Part shown: in pieces, positions 41,127-50,677 of the stretch
How positions within the stretch are numbered: position 1 is the first letter of the stretch
Layout of the letters: every line of letters starts with the position of its first letter
Assembly: GCF_037911585.1 (NCBI RefSeq)
Contig: NZ_JBAJNS010000001.1
Location: 5,429,001-5,493,000, forward strand
Length of the DNA: 64,000 bases
Direction of reading: 5' to 3'
From: Streptomyces sp. GSL17-111
GTDB taxonomy: Bacteria; Actinomycetota; Actinomycetes; Streptomycetales; Streptomycetaceae
Notes under the pieces: model-generated
What the model saw: the letters and a program-made list of their open reading frames with translations, nothing else
What the model was told of the DNA's origin: nothing
The model's database searches: none
Translations under genes and position numbers: made by a program

Positions 41127-41510
41127 GTGGCACGCGTCAAGCGGGCAGTCAACGCCCACAAGAAGCGCCGGGCGATCCTGGAGCAGGCCAGCGGCTACCG
41201 CGGTCAGCGCTCGCGCCTGTACCGCAAGGCGAAGGAGCAGGTCACCCACTCGTTCGTCTACAACTACAACGACCGCAAGAAGCGCAAGGGCGACTTCCGT
41301 CAGCTGTGGATCCAGCGGATCAACGCCGCCGCCCGCGCCAACGGCATGACCTACAACCGCTTCATCCAGGGCCTGAAGGCCGCTGAGGTCGAGGTGGACC
41401 GCAAGATCCTCGCCGAGTTGGCCGTCAACGACCCGAACGCGTTCGCCGCGCTCATCGAGGTCGCCAAGAAGGCGCTCCCCAGCGACGTCAACGCGCCGAA
41501 GGCCGCCTGA
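41127..41510 (+). CDS. rplT: 50S ribosomal protein L20
   Basis: A 127-residue rRNA-binding assembly protein. The N-terminal ARVKRAVNAHKKRR is followed by ASGYRGQRSRLYRKAKEQV, and the C-terminal globular domain includes RINAAARANGMTYNRFIQGL. In low-GC bacteria L20 represses its own operon through the leader mRNA. The GTG has AAGGAG 8 nt upstream. The operon ends in a perfect 16-bp hairpin. Confidence 0.98.
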   Translation: MARVKRAVNAHKKRRAILEQASGYRGQRSRLYRKAKEQVTHSFVYNYNDRKKRKGDFRQLWIQRINAAARANGMTYNRFIQGLKAAEVEVDRKILAELAVNDPNAFAALIEVAKKALPSDVNAPKAA

Positions 41511-41532
41511 GTCCCCGGCTGATCCCTTCGCA

Positions 41533-41566
41533 CCGGACCCGCAGGCCCCCGGGCCTGCGGGTCCGG
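41533..41566 (+). terminator. Terminator of infC-rpmI-rplT
   Basis: Perfect 16-bp inverted repeat (CCGGACCCGCAGGCCC at 41533-41548, complement at 41551-41566), 22 nt after the rplT stop. Confidence 0.85.
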
Positions 41567-41652
41567 CGCGTGTCCGGCCCGCCGGTGCGACCGGGCGGAC
41601 CGGCGGGCCGGCTGATGATCCCGTACCGACGAAAGGCGGGAACCGCCGCACC

Positions 41653-42468
<816 letters not shown>

Positions 42469-42507
42469 GCCGGGGGAGCGGCTGACCCGGGGGAGCAGTG
42501 AACGGAC

Positions 42508-42526
42508 TACAATACCCCGAGGGGTA
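42508..42526 (+). promoter_or_regulatory. Promoter -10 box overlapping a CsoR/CstR-type operator
   Basis: TACAAT (42508-42513) is a near-ideal -10 box. TACCCC (42513-42518), GA and GGGGTA (42521-42526) form the C-tract/G-tract palindrome typical of CsoR-family operators. Binding of the downstream repressor here would block its own promoter. Confidence 0.65.
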
Positions 42527-42527
42527 C

Positions 42528-42551
42528 CTCTGAAGGAGTCCTCTGAAGGAG
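42528..42551 (+). repeat. Duplicated ribosome-binding segment before the CsoR-type gene
   Basis: CTCTGAAGGAG occurs at 42528-42538 and again at 42541-42551, a 13-nt tandem duplication. Each copy contains AAGGAG; only the second is correctly spaced for the GTG at 42557. Confidence 0.8.
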
Positions 42552-42556
42552 GATGC

Positions 42557-42835
42557 GTGGAACTGGACATGGCGGCCGACGAGCTGAAGAGCGTGCTCAA
42601 CCGGTTGCGGCGGGCGCAGGGGCAGATCGCGGGAATCATCAGGATGATCGAGGAGGGCCGGGACTGCGAGGACGTCATCACGCAGCTCGCGGCGGTCTCG
42701 CGGGCCCTGGACCGGGCCGGGTTCGCGATCATCGCGACGGGCCTGCAGCACTGCATGGCCGAGGGCGGGCAGATGGACGTGGACCGGGACCGCATGCGCG
42801 CCCGGCTGGAGAAGCTGTTCCTGTCGCTGGCCTGA
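42557..42835 (+). CDS. CsoR/RcnR-family repressor, CstR-like (persulfide-sensing type)
   Basis: A 92-residue all-helical repressor. The family core is LNRLRRAQGQIAGIIRMIEEGRDCEDVIT (given here in part). Cysteines are C37 and C66, the same 29-residue spacing as copper-sensor CsoR (C36/C65) and persulfide sensor CstR (C31/C60). The copper ligand histidine four residues before the second cysteine is replaced by Gly62, which fits CstR better than CsoR. It also has His65 next to C66. GTG at 42557 is used. The promoter overlaps a matching operator, so it is probably autoregulated. No rhodanese, sulfurtransferase or copper ATPase gene is adjacent. Confidence 0.88.
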   Translation: MELDMAADELKSVLNRLRRAQGQIAGIIRMIEEGRDCEDVITQLAAVSRALDRAGFAIIATGLQHCMAEGGQMDVDRDRMRARLEKLFLSLA

Positions 42836-42865
42836 GCCGGGTCCGCCCGCGCCGGGTCCGCCCGC
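42836..42865. repeat. Tandem 15-bp duplication after the CsoR-type gene
   Basis: Two perfect copies of GCCGGGTCCGCCCGC (42836-42850, 42851-42865) follow the stop codon, with a further partial copy GCCGG. Confidence 0.8.
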
Positions 42866-43012
42866 GCCGGTAGGCCGGGTTCCGGCCGATTCCCGGGCCG
42901 GAAAGCACCGATGGGCCCCCCGAAGGTGGGCACCTGCGCCGTATGGCTGTGGCGGGTGACCGGCGTGAGTAAGGTGCGGGGTCGAGGCGCACGGGGGGAA
43001 GGGGACCACCAC

Positions 43013-44083
43013 ATGCCGGACACGGCCGGGCTCGGGCTGGAGCCGGACGACCTGCCCGACGGTCTGGTCGTCGCCGACGAACGCGGGCTGGTGGTGTGCT
43101 TCAACACCGCCGCCGCGCGCATCGCCGACCGCCGCCCCGAGGAGGCGCTCGGCCACCCCATCGACCGGGTGCTGCCGCTGCAGGACCTGGAGGGCCGCCG
43201 CTGGTGGCAGGCGACCGACCCCTACGGCGGCCCGGCCATCCGGCGCGGCCAGCCGGAGCGGAACCTCCTGCTGCCGGGAGGCCGCGAGGTGCTCGTGACG
43301 GCCCGGTACGTGCGGACGCGCCCGACCGGGCCCGTGCGGCGGCTCGTGGTCTCCCTGCGCGGCACCGAGGCCCGGCGCCGCACCGAGCGGCGGCACGCCG
43401 AGCTCATCGCCACCGTCGCCCACGAGCTGCGCTCCCCGCTCACGTCCGTGAAGGGCTTCACCGCGACCCTCCTGGCCAAGTGGGAGCGCTTCACCGAGGA
43501 CCAGAAGCGCCTCATGCTGGAGACCGTCGACGCGGACGCGGCCCGCATCACCCGGCTCATCGCCGAACTGCTGGACATCTCGCGCATCGACTCCGGCCGT
43601 CTGGAGCTGCGGCGCCGACCGGTGGACGTCGTCGCCGCCGTGTGCCGCCACGTCGAGGGGCACCTGGCGGCCGGTGAGCCGGCGGAGCGCTTCGCGCGCC
43701 ACGTCACCGGGCCGCTGCCCGCGCTGTGGGCCGACCCGGACAAGCTGGACCAGGTGCTGGGCAACCTGCTGGAAAACGCCGTGCGCCACGGCGCCGGAAC
43801 CGTCACCATCGAGATAGCCCCCGCGCCGCCCGGCCGGGCGGTACCGGAGGGCATCACCGTCACCGTGAGCGACGAGGGCCCCGGCATCCCGGAGGAGTCC
43901 ATGAGCCGTGTGTTCACCCGGTTCTGGCGGGGCAGCAGGCGCGGCGGGACGGGGCTCGGCCTCTACATCGTCAAGGGCATCGTCGAGGCGCACGGCGGCA
44001 CGATCACCGTCGGCCGCTCCGCCGCGGGCGGCGCGCAGTTCCGGTTCACCCTGCCCGTGGGGGTGCCGGCCGTCCTCACGTGA
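43013..44083 (+). CDS. PAS-domain sensor histidine kinase, soluble, orphan
   Basis: A 356-residue kinase without membrane segments. A PAS domain covers about 12-115 (DLPDGLVVADERGLVVCFNTAAARIADRRPEE is its start, given here in part only). HisKA has the phospho-acceptor H137 in VAHELRSPLTSVKGF. The ATPase domain has the N box NLLENAVRH (N255), G1 DEGPGIP and G2 GGTGLGLYIVKG. It probably senses an internal ligand or redox state, possibly with a cofactor in the PAS domain. The ATG at 43013 has AAGGGGAC upstream. There is no response-regulator gene beside it; pheS follows. Confidence 0.92.
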   Translation: MPDTAGLGLEPDDLPDGLVVADERGLVVCFNTAAARIADRRPEEALGHPIDRVLPLQDLEGRRWWQATDPYGGPAIRRGQPERNLLLPGGREVLVTARYVRTRPTGPVRRLVVSLRGTEARRRTERRHAELIATVAHELRSPLTSVKGFTATLLAKWERFTEDQKRLMLETVDADAARITRLIAELLDISRIDSGRLELRRRPVDVVAAVCRHVEGHLAAGEPAERFARHVTGPLPALWADPDKLDQVLGNLLENAVRHGAGTVTIEIAPAPPGRAVPEGITVTVSDEGPGIPEESMSRVFTRFWRGSRRGGTGLGLYIVKGIVEAHGGTITVGRSAAGGAQFRFTLPVGVPAVLT

Positions 44084-44260
44084 TCAACTGGACCACAGGC
44101 ACCTTCGAGGTCCACGAAGATCCACCACGGTCCGCCCGGCGTCACCCGCGGGCTGCTCCGCGTCCATGTCCGGACGCCCTGCCCCGTAGACTCGTGCTCC
44201 GGCACCGACCGCGCCACAGCGGTGTCGGAGCGGCTCACAGCGCAAGGCGTCAGCCAATCG

Positions 44261-44280
44261 GAAGTACGGGAAAGTACGGG
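44261..44280 (+). repeat. Tandem 10-bp repeat before pheS
   Basis: AAGTACGGGA occurs twice in a row (44261-44270, 44271-44280), ending 5 nt before the pheS ATG; each copy contains a weak GGGA ribosome-site-like core. Confidence 0.8.
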
Positions 44281-44285
44281 AAATC

Positions 44286-45422
44286 ATGTCGGCACCCAAC
44301 AAGTCGTACGACCCGGTCGAGGTCGAGGCACTGAAACCGGAAGCCATCGAGCGAGCGCAGCGGGAGGCGCTCACCGCCATCGCCGAGGCGGCGGACCTGG
44401 ACGCGCTGCGCGAGGTGAAGGCCGCCCACGCCGGTGACCGCTCCCCGCTGGCCCTGGCCAACCGCGAGATCGGCGCCCTGCCCCCGCACGCCAAGGCGGA
44501 CGCGGGCAAGCGCGTCGGCGCGGCCCGGGGCGCGGTGAACAAGGCCCTGGGGGCGCGCCAGAAGGTCCTGGAGGCGGAGCGCGACGAGCGGGTCCTGGTC
44601 GAGGAGGCGGTGGACGTCACGCTGCCGTACGACCGGCTGCCCGCCGGGGCCCGTCATCCGCTGACGACGCTGATGGAGCGCATCGAGGACGTCTTCGTGG
44701 CCATGGGCTACGAGGTCGCCGAAGGGCCCGAGGTCGAGACGGAGTGGTTCAACTTCGACGCCCTCAACATCGGCCCGGACCACCCGGCCCGCACCACCGC
44801 CGACACCTTCTTCGTGGCCGACGGCGGCCGGAAGGACGCCGAGGGGGCCGAGGGCTCCGGGCTCGTCCTGCGCACCCACACCTCCCCGGTGCAGGCCCGC
44901 GCGCTGCTCGGCAGGGAACTGCCCGTCTACGCGATCTGCCCGGGCCGCGTCTACCGCACCGACGAGCTGGACGCCACGCACACCCCCGTCTTCCACCAGG
45001 TCGAGCTGATCGCGGTGGACGAGGGCCTGACGATGGCGGATTTGAAGGGCACCCTGGACCACATGGTCCAGGCGCTGTTCGGGGCCGGGATGCGCACCCG
45101 GCTGCGCCCGAGCTACTTCCCCTTCACCGAACCGTCCGCCGAGATGGACATGGTCTGCTACGTCTGCCGCGGCGCGTCGGTGGGCGACCCCGAGCGGCCG
45201 TGCCGCACCTGCTCCTCGGAGGGCTGGATCGAGCTGGGCGGCTGCGGCATGGTCAACCCGCGGGTCCTGACGGCCTGCGGCATCGACCCGGACCGCTACA
45301 GCGGCTTCGCCTTCGGGTTCGGGATCGAGCGGATGCTGATGTTCCGCCACAACGTCGAGGACATGCGAGACATGGTCGAGGGTGACGTGCGTTTCACCCG
45401 GCCGTTCGGGATGGAGATCTGA
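44286..45422 (+). CDS. pheS: Phenylalanyl-tRNA synthetase alpha subunit
   Basis: A 378-residue class II synthetase subunit holding the active site. The N-terminal coiled coil (residues 1-90) binds tRNA. Motif 2 and 3 regions include TEWFNFDALNIGPDHPAR, THTSPVQAR, VFHQVELIAVDEG and GFGIERMLM. PCRTCSSEGWIELGGCGMVNP is the subunit's conserved loop. The ATG at 44286 follows a weakly paired duplicated sequence. TAGACT near 44189 may be the -10 box; no T-box structure is apparent in the 202-nt upstream region. The stop shares one base with the pheT start (TGATG). Confidence 0.97.
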   Translation: MSAPNKSYDPVEVEALKPEAIERAQREALTAIAEAADLDALREVKAAHAGDRSPLALANREIGALPPHAKADAGKRVGAARGAVNKALGARQKVLEAERDERVLVEEAVDVTLPYDRLPAGARHPLTTLMERIEDVFVAMGYEVAEGPEVETEWFNFDALNIGPDHPARTTADTFFVADGGRKDAEGAEGSGLVLRTHTSPVQARALLGRELPVYAICPGRVYRTDELDATHTPVFHQVELIAVDEGLTMADLKGTLDHMVQALFGAGMRTRLRPSYFPFTEPSAEMDMVCYVCRGASVGDPERPCRTCSSEGWIELGGCGMVNPRVLTACGIDPDRYSGFAFGFGIERMLMFRHNVEDMRDMVEGDVRFTRPFGMEI

Positions 45423-47965
45423 TGCGCGCCCCGCTTTCCTGGCTGCGGGAGTACGTCGACCTGCCGGCCGGTGTGACCGGCCGTGAGGTCGCCACGAAGC
45501 TCATCGCGGCCGGCCTGGAGGTCGAGACCGTCGACCAGCTCGGCGCCGGTCTGACCGGTCCCCTCGTGGTCGGCAAGGTGCTGGCCGTCGAGGAGCTGAC
45601 GGAGTTCAAGAAGCCCATCCGCTACTGCCAGGTGGACGTGGGCGACGCCAACGGGAGTGGCGAGCCGCAGAACATCGTCTGCGGTGCCACCAACTTCGCC
45701 GTGGGCGACAAGGTGGTCGTCGTCCTGCCGGGCGCCGTGCTGCCCGGCAACTTCGCCATCTCCGCCCGCCGCACCTACGGCAAGCTCTCCGAGGGCATGA
45801 TCTGCTCCGCCGCCGAGCTCGGCATGGGTGACGACCACGACGGCATCATCGTCCTGCCGCCCGAGTACGAGCCCGGCACCGACGCCGTCGAGCTGCTGGA
45901 GCTGCGCGACGAGGTGCTGGACATCGCCGTCACGCCCGACCGCGGCTACTGCCTCTCGCTGCGCGGCATCGCCCGCGAGACGGCGACCGCCTACGGGCTG
46001 CCGCTGCGCGACCCGGCGCTGCTGGACGTCACGGCACCGGGCGCGTACGGGCCCGCCGTCAACGTCGTCGACACCCACGGCTGCGACCGCTTCATCGCCC
46101 GCGCCGTGACGGGCGTACGCCCCGAGGCCCGGTCCCCGATCTGGCTCCAGCGACGGCTCCAGAAGGCCGGGATGCGCTCCATTTCCCTCGCCGTGGACGT
46201 CACCAACTACGTGATGCTCGAACTCGGCCAGCCGCTGCACGCCTACGACCGCGGCCGCGTCGAGGGCCCGATCGGCGTGCGCCGCGCCGAGCCGGGCGAG
46301 AAGATCGTCACGCTGGACGGGGTGACGCGCGCCCTCGACCCGCAGGACCTGGTGATCACCGACGACTCCGGCCCGATCGGGCTCGCCGGGGTCATGGGCG
46401 GTGCCCACACGGAGATCTCCGACGCGCACGACGCCCTCGTCGACCCGGTCTCCGGGCAGGCCGAGGGAACCCGCGACGTCGTCATCGAGGCCGCGCACTT
46501 CGACCCCGTGACGGTGGCCCGCACCGCGCGGCGGCACAAGCTCAGCTCGGAGGCGTCCCGCCGGTTCGAGCGCGGTGTGGACCCGGAGGCCGCGCCGGCC
46601 GCCGCCCAGCGTGCGGCGGACCTGCTGGTGCTCCTCGCCGGGGGCACCGCCGAGGCCGGCGTCACGGAGGTGCGCAGCGCCACCGCGCCACGCACCGTCA
46701 CCATCGCCGCCGACCTCCCGGACCGCGTCGCGGGCGTCGCCTACGGGCGCGAGAGCGTCGTGCGCCGCCTCCAGCAGGTCGGCTGCGACGTGACCGGCAC
46801 GGACGAACTGACGGTCACCGTGCCGAGCTGGCGTCCCGACCTCACCGACCCGAACGACCTGGCCGAGGAGGTCATCCGGCTGGAGGGCTACGAGAACCTG
46901 CCCTCCACCCTGCCCCGCCCGCCCGCCGGACGCGGTCTGACCGAGGCCCAGCGCCTGCACCGCCGGGTCGGCCGGGCGCTCGCCGGGGCCGGGTACGTCG
47001 AGGCGCTGAACTACCCGTTCCTCGGCGACGCGGCCTTCGACCGGCTCGGCCTGCCCGCCGACGACGCCCGCCGCCGCACGGTGGCCCTCCTCAACCCCCT
47101 CTCCGACGAGGAGCCCGCGCTGCGCACCACGCTGCTGCCCGGGCTGCTCGGCGCGCTGCGGCGCAACGACGGGCGCGGGAGCCAGGGTGCGCAGGGCGGC
47201 ATCGCCCTCTTCGAGACCGGCCTGGTCTTCCGCCCGAGCGGCGACGAGCCGACGGCCGTGCGGCTGCCGGTGGACGCCCGGCCGAGCGCCGACGATATCG
47301 CCGCGCAGGACGCCGCGCTCCCCGCGCAGCCGCTGCGGGCGGCGGTCGTCCTCGCCGGTGCCCGCGAGCAGCACGGCTGGTGGGGCGCCGGACGTCCGGC
47401 GACCTGGGCGGACGCCGTGGAGGCGGCCCGGGTCGTGGCCCGGGAGGCGGGCGTTCAGCCCGAGGTCGTCGCCGACCGGCACGAGCCGTGGCACCCGGGG
47501 CGCTGCGCGGCGCTGTACGTCGAGGTCGCGGGGGAACGCACGCTGCTCGGCCATGCGGGGGAGCTGCACCCCCGGGTCACCAAGGCGTTCCAGGTCCCGG
47601 CGCGGACGGCGGCGATGGAGCTGGACCTGGACGTCCTGCGGCGCGCCTCGGTCGGTGCCGTGCCGGCGCCCCGGGTGTCCACCTACCCGGTGGCCACGCA
47701 GGACGTCGCCCTGGTGGTTCCCGAGGCCGTCCCCGCCGTGGACGTGGAGGCCGCGCTGCGCTCGGGGGCGGGTGACCTGCTGGAGTCGCTGCGGCTGTTC
47801 GACGTCTTCACCGGTGAGCAGCTCGGCGCGGGCCGCAAGTCCCTCGCCTACGCGCTGCGGTTCCGGGCCCCCGACCGCACGCTCACGGCCGAGGAGGCGT
47901 CGGCCGCACGGGACGCCGCCGTGGCCGCCGCCGTCACCGCCACCGGCGCCGAGCTGCGCGCCTAG
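45422..47965 (+). CDS. pheT: Phenylalanyl-tRNA synthetase beta subunit
   Basis: An 847-residue beta subunit. The N-terminus MRAPLSWLREYVDLPAGV leads into the EMAP-type tRNA-binding OB fold (about 40-150). The B3/B4 editing domain is at 215-390, B5 at about 415-485 (DLTDPNDLAEEVIRLEGYENL follows), a catalytic-like domain comes next and the C-terminal ferredoxin-fold anticodon-binding domain is at 755-847. The length is normal for actinobacteria. It overlaps the pheS stop by one base in TGATG. It ends in a perfect 22-bp hairpin. Confidence 0.97.
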   Translation: MRAPLSWLREYVDLPAGVTGREVATKLIAAGLEVETVDQLGAGLTGPLVVGKVLAVEELTEFKKPIRYCQVDVGDANGSGEPQNIVCGATNFAVGDKVVVVLPGAVLPGNFAISARRTYGKLSEGMICSAAELGMGDDHDGIIVLPPEYEPGTDAVELLELRDEVLDIAVTPDRGYCLSLRGIARETATAYGLPLRDPALLDVTAPGAYGPAVNVVDTHGCDRFIARAVTGVRPEARSPIWLQRRLQKAGMRSISLAVDVTNYVMLELGQPLHAYDRGRVEGPIGVRRAEPGEKIVTLDGVTRALDPQDLVITDDSGPIGLAGVMGGAHTEISDAHDALVDPVSGQAEGTRDVVIEAAHFDPVTVARTARRHKLSSEASRRFERGVDPEAAPAAAQRAADLLVLLAGGTAEAGVTEVRSATAPRTVTIAADLPDRVAGVAYGRESVVRRLQQVGCDVTGTDELTVTVPSWRPDLTDPNDLAEEVIRLEGYENLPSTLPRPPAGRGLTEAQRLHRRVGRALAGAGYVEALNYPFLGDAAFDRLGLPADDARRRTVALLNPLSDEEPALRTTLLPGLLGALRRNDGRGSQGAQGGIALFETGLVFRPSGDEPTAVRLPVDARPSADDIAAQDAALPAQPLRAAVVLAGAREQHGWWGAGRPATWADAVEAARVVAREAGVQPEVVADRHEPWHPGRCAALYVEVAGERTLLGHAGELHPRVTKAFQVPARTAAMELDLDVLRRASVGAVPAPRVSTYPVATQDVALVVPEAVPAVDVEAALRSGAGDLLESLRLFDVFTGEQLGAGRKSLAYALRFRAPDRTLTAEEASAARDAAVAAAVTATGAELRA

Positions 47966-47973
47966 GCACGCAG

Positions 47974-47994
47974 CGGTCACCGGTCACCGGTCAC
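47974..47994. repeat. Heptamer repeat (three copies) after pheT
   Basis: CGGTCAC is repeated three times without interruption directly after the pheT stop and before the terminator. Confidence 0.85.
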
Positions 47995-48008
47995 GCCGCC
48001 GGAGACGG

Positions 48009-48058
48009 CGAAGGGGCCCGGCCGGACACGTTCCCACGTGTCCGGCCGGGCCCCTTCG
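48009..48058. terminator. Bidirectional terminator between pheT and the hydroxyacyl-CoA dehydrogenase gene
   Basis: A perfect 22-bp inverted repeat (arms 48009-48030 and 48037-48058, starting CGAAGGGGCCCGG) with the loop TTCCCA, between convergent genes. It is the strongest hairpin in the window. Confidence 0.92.
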
Positions 48059-48078
48059 TGCTGGGGACGCGGCGTGCG

Positions 48079-48942
48079 TCAGCCCGCGTACGGGTAGAAG
48101 CCCGCGCCGGTCTTGCGGCCGAGGCGCCCCGCGTCGACCATGCGCTGGAGCAGCGGGGGAGCGGCGTAGAGCGGCTCCTTGAACTCCTCGTACATGGAGT
48201 ACGCCACCGAGGCGACCGTGTCCAGGCCGATGAGGTCCGCCAGTTTCAGCGGGCCCATGGGGTGGGCGCAGCCCATCTCCATGCCGTTGTCGATGTCCTC
48301 GCGGCTGGCCGTGCCGTTCTCGAACATGCGGATCGCCGAGAGGAGGTAGGGGATCAGCAGGGCGTTGACGACGAAGCCCGAGCGGTCCTGGGCGCGGATC
48401 GCGTGCTTGCCCAGCACCTTCGTCACCGCCTCCTCGGTGCGGGCGACGGTCTCCTCGGAGGTCGTCAGCGCGGGGATGAGCTCCACCAGCTGCTGCACGG
48501 GCGCGGGGTTGAAGAAGTGGATGCCGATGACCTGGTCGGGGCGGGAGGTCGCGACCGCCAGCTTCACCAGGGGGATCGAGGAGGTGTTCGACGCGAGGAT
48601 CGCGTCCGGCCGGGTCACGACCTGGTCGAGCACCTGGAAGATCTCGGTCTTCACCTGCTCGTTCTCGACGACGGCCTCGATGACGAGGTCGCGGTCGGCG
48701 AACTCGCCCAGGTCGGTCGTGAACGTCAGCCGCTCCAGCGTCGCGTCCCGCTCGGCCTCGGTGATCTTCCCGCGCGCGGCGGCCCGGTCCAGGGAGTTCA
48801 CCAGCCTGGTGCGGCCCAGTTCCAGGGCCTCGCCGGTCGTCTCGGCGACCATCACGGCCAGCCCGGCCCGCGCACACACCTCGGCGATGCCGGCGCCCAT
48901 CTGGCCGCAGCCCACCACTCCGACGCGTTCGATGTCGGTCAC
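48079..48942 (-). CDS. 3-hydroxybutyryl-CoA dehydrogenase
   Basis: A 287-residue NAD(P)-dependent dehydrogenase for short-chain 3-hydroxyacyl-CoA. The Rossmann motif is VGVVGCGQMGAGIAE; the catalytic histidine is in GIHFFNPAPVQQLVELI; SNTSSIPL and GFVVNALLIPYL are family motifs. It acts in poly-hydroxybutyrate/butanoate metabolism or in supplying butyryl/ethylmalonyl-CoA precursors. GTG 48942 has AAAGGCACGAT upstream. It is alone, convergent with pheT. Confidence 0.94.
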   Translation of the reverse strand: MTDIERVGVVGCGQMGAGIAEVCARAGLAVMVAETTGEALELGRTRLVNSLDRAAARGKITEAERDATLERLTFTTDLGEFADRDLVIEAVVENEQVKTEIFQVLDQVVTRPDAILASNTSSIPLVKLAVATSRPDQVIGIHFFNPAPVQQLVELIPALTTSEETVARTEEAVTKVLGKHAIRAQDRSGFVVNALLIPYLLSAIRMFENGTASREDIDNGMEMGCAHPMGPLKLADLIGLDTVASVAYSMYEEFKEPLYAAPPLLQRMVDAGRLGRKTGAGFYPYAG

Positions 48943-49165
48943 ATCGTGCCTTTCGCTTCGTCCCGGTCGCGACGCACAGCCGCGAGGGTGGTGGCCGCGT
49001 CGCCTCGCCGACCGACGTTACCCCCGTCCGCCGTCGGAGTGAGGGGCGGGTGTCCGGTTCGCCGGTCCCGCGCCGGATCTGAGTGTTCCTCCCCGGACGG
49101 GCGGCCCCCGGGGTGCATCCTGGGCGTGATCACCCAAAGTGACGACCCAGTGGCAAGGAGACGTG

Positions 49166-50419
49166 ATGGGGCACTTCACGCGGCGGGCGTTCGCGGCGGT
49201 GGCGGTGGCGGGGCTGTCCGGCACCCTGGGCTCCTCCGGGGCCGCCGCCCGTCAGGAGGAGGCGCACCCCCGAAGCTCCTGGCCGCCTCCGGCCGGGGGT
49301 GGCGGGGGCCGGCGCTTCCCGATGCGGGGCATGTGGATCGCCACCGTGGAGAACATCGACTGGCCCCGTGCCACCGGGCTGGACGCGGCCACCCAGCGGC
49401 GTCAGCTCACCGCGCTGCTCGACACGGCCGTCCAGCGGCGGCTGAACACCGTCATGCTCCAGGTCCGGCCGACCGCCGACGCGCTGTGGCCCTCGCGGTA
49501 CGAGCCGTGGTCGGCGTGGCTGACCGGCGTCCAGGGGCGCTCGCCGGGCTGGGACCCGCTGGGCTTCGCCGTCCGGGAGGCGCACGCGCGCGGGCTGGCC
49601 CTGCACGCCTGGTGCAACCCCTACCGCGTCGCCAACCACGACGATCCCACCCGGCTGTCCGAGGAGCACCCGGCGCGGCGGCGTCCGGACTGGGTCGTGC
49701 CCTACGGCGGCAAGCTGTACTACAACCCCGGGCTGCCGGACGTCCGCCGCTTCGTGCAGGACGCCATGTTCGACGCCGTCGAGCGGTACGACGTCGACGG
49801 GCTGCACTGGGACGACTACTTCTACCCGTACCCGGTCGCCGGTGAGTCCTTCGACGACGACGCCGCCTACCGCGCGCACGGCGGGGGGTTCGGCAGTCGC
49901 GCGGCCTGGCGCCGTGCCAACGTCGACCTGCTCGTCCGGGAGGCCGGTGAGCGGCTGCGCCGGTCCCGGCCCGGCGTGCGGTTCGGGGTGAGCCCGTTCG
50001 CGGTCTGGCGCAATCGGGAGACCGACCCGGAGGGGTCCGACACGCGGGCCGGCGTGCAGACCTACGACGACCTCCACGCCGACACGCGCGGCTGGGTGAG
50101 GAACCGGCTGATCGACTACATCGTGCCCCAGGTCTACTGGAACCTGGGCTTCCCGGCGGCCGACTACGCGACGCTCGTCCCCTGGTGGGACGAGGTGTGC
50201 CGGGGCACCGGGGTGGAGCTCTACATCGGCGAGGCCCTGTACAAGGTGGGCACGGCCGGCCAACCCGAGGCGTGGCACGACCCGGAGGAACTCTCCCGCC
50301 ACCTCACGTTCTGCCGCGACCACCCGCGCGTCAAGGGGCACGTCTTCTACTCGGCGAAGCACGTCGCGGCGGACCCCCTCGGGGCCATGAGCCGCGTCGT
50401 CGGCGACCACTACCGGTGA
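49166..50419 (+). CDS. Glycoside-hydrolase-like GHL10 family protein (Tat-exported)
   Basis: A 417-residue exported hydrolase-like protein. The signal contains twin arginines in HFTRRAFAAVAVAGLSG, so Tat export is likely. The GHL10 barrel starts FPMRGMWIATVENIDWP and includes LNTVMLQVRPTADALW, LALHAWCNPYRVA, YDVDGLHWDDYFYP and IDYIVPQVYWNLGF. Acidic residues in DGLHWDDY are candidate catalytic ones. Homologues act on cell-wall or capsular glycans but the substrate is not established. ATG 49166 has AAGGAG 8 nt upstream. The DUF1918 gene converges 16 bp after it. Confidence 0.9.
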   Translation: MGHFTRRAFAAVAVAGLSGTLGSSGAAARQEEAHPRSSWPPPAGGGGGRRFPMRGMWIATVENIDWPRATGLDAATQRRQLTALLDTAVQRRLNTVMLQVRPTADALWPSRYEPWSAWLTGVQGRSPGWDPLGFAVREAHARGLALHAWCNPYRVANHDDPTRLSEEHPARRRPDWVVPYGGKLYYNPGLPDVRRFVQDAMFDAVERYDVDGLHWDDYFYPYPVAGESFDDDAAYRAHGGGFGSRAAWRRANVDLLVREAGERLRRSRPGVRFGVSPFAVWRNRETDPEGSDTRAGVQTYDDLHADTRGWVRNRLIDYIVPQVYWNLGFPAADYATLVPWWDEVCRGTGVELYIGEALYKVGTAGQPEAWHDPEELSRHLTFCRDHPRVKGHVFYSAKHVAADPLGAMSRVVGDHYR

Positions 50420-50435
50420 CGACGCGGGCGGCGGC

Positions 50436-50633
50436 TCAGCGCCCGGTCTCCCGGGGGTGCCGCACGACGGAGTCGGGGCCCGGGGACATGACGGTCTCGT
50501 GCCCGTCGTCGAAGCGCACCCGGTAGGGCGGCTCCCCCTGCGGCCCGAGGACCTCGACGATCTCGGCCGTGCGGTCGTGCTGACCCACCACGCGACCGTG
50601 GACCAGCAGCTTGTCGCCCTTCTCAGCGTGCAT
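50436..50633 (-). CDS. DUF1918 small protein
   Basis: A 65-residue beta-rich protein of the DUF1918 family, common and often multicopy in Streptomyces. It begins MHAEKGDKLLVHGRVVGQHDRTAEI and ends PDSVVRHP-like residues. ATG 50633 has AGGAGAG upstream. The function is unknown; SH3-like nucleic-acid binding has been proposed only by fold. It converges on the GHL10 gene. Confidence 0.88.
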   Translation of the reverse strand: MHAEKGDKLLVHGRVVGQHDRTAEIVEVLGPQGEPPYRVRFDDGHETVMSPGPDSVVRHPRETGR

Positions 50634-50677
50634 GACCGACTCTCCTGACTGCCCGATGTGTGTCGTTCCGTGCCAGT

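Noticed and set aside
44084..44285. T-box riboswitch before pheS
   Set aside because: The 202-nt region has no T-box sequence or antiterminator pair that I can find.
45296..47980. An 894-codon minus-strand frame opposite pheT
   Set aside because: Shadow of pheT with no recognisable motif and poor codon bias in that frame.
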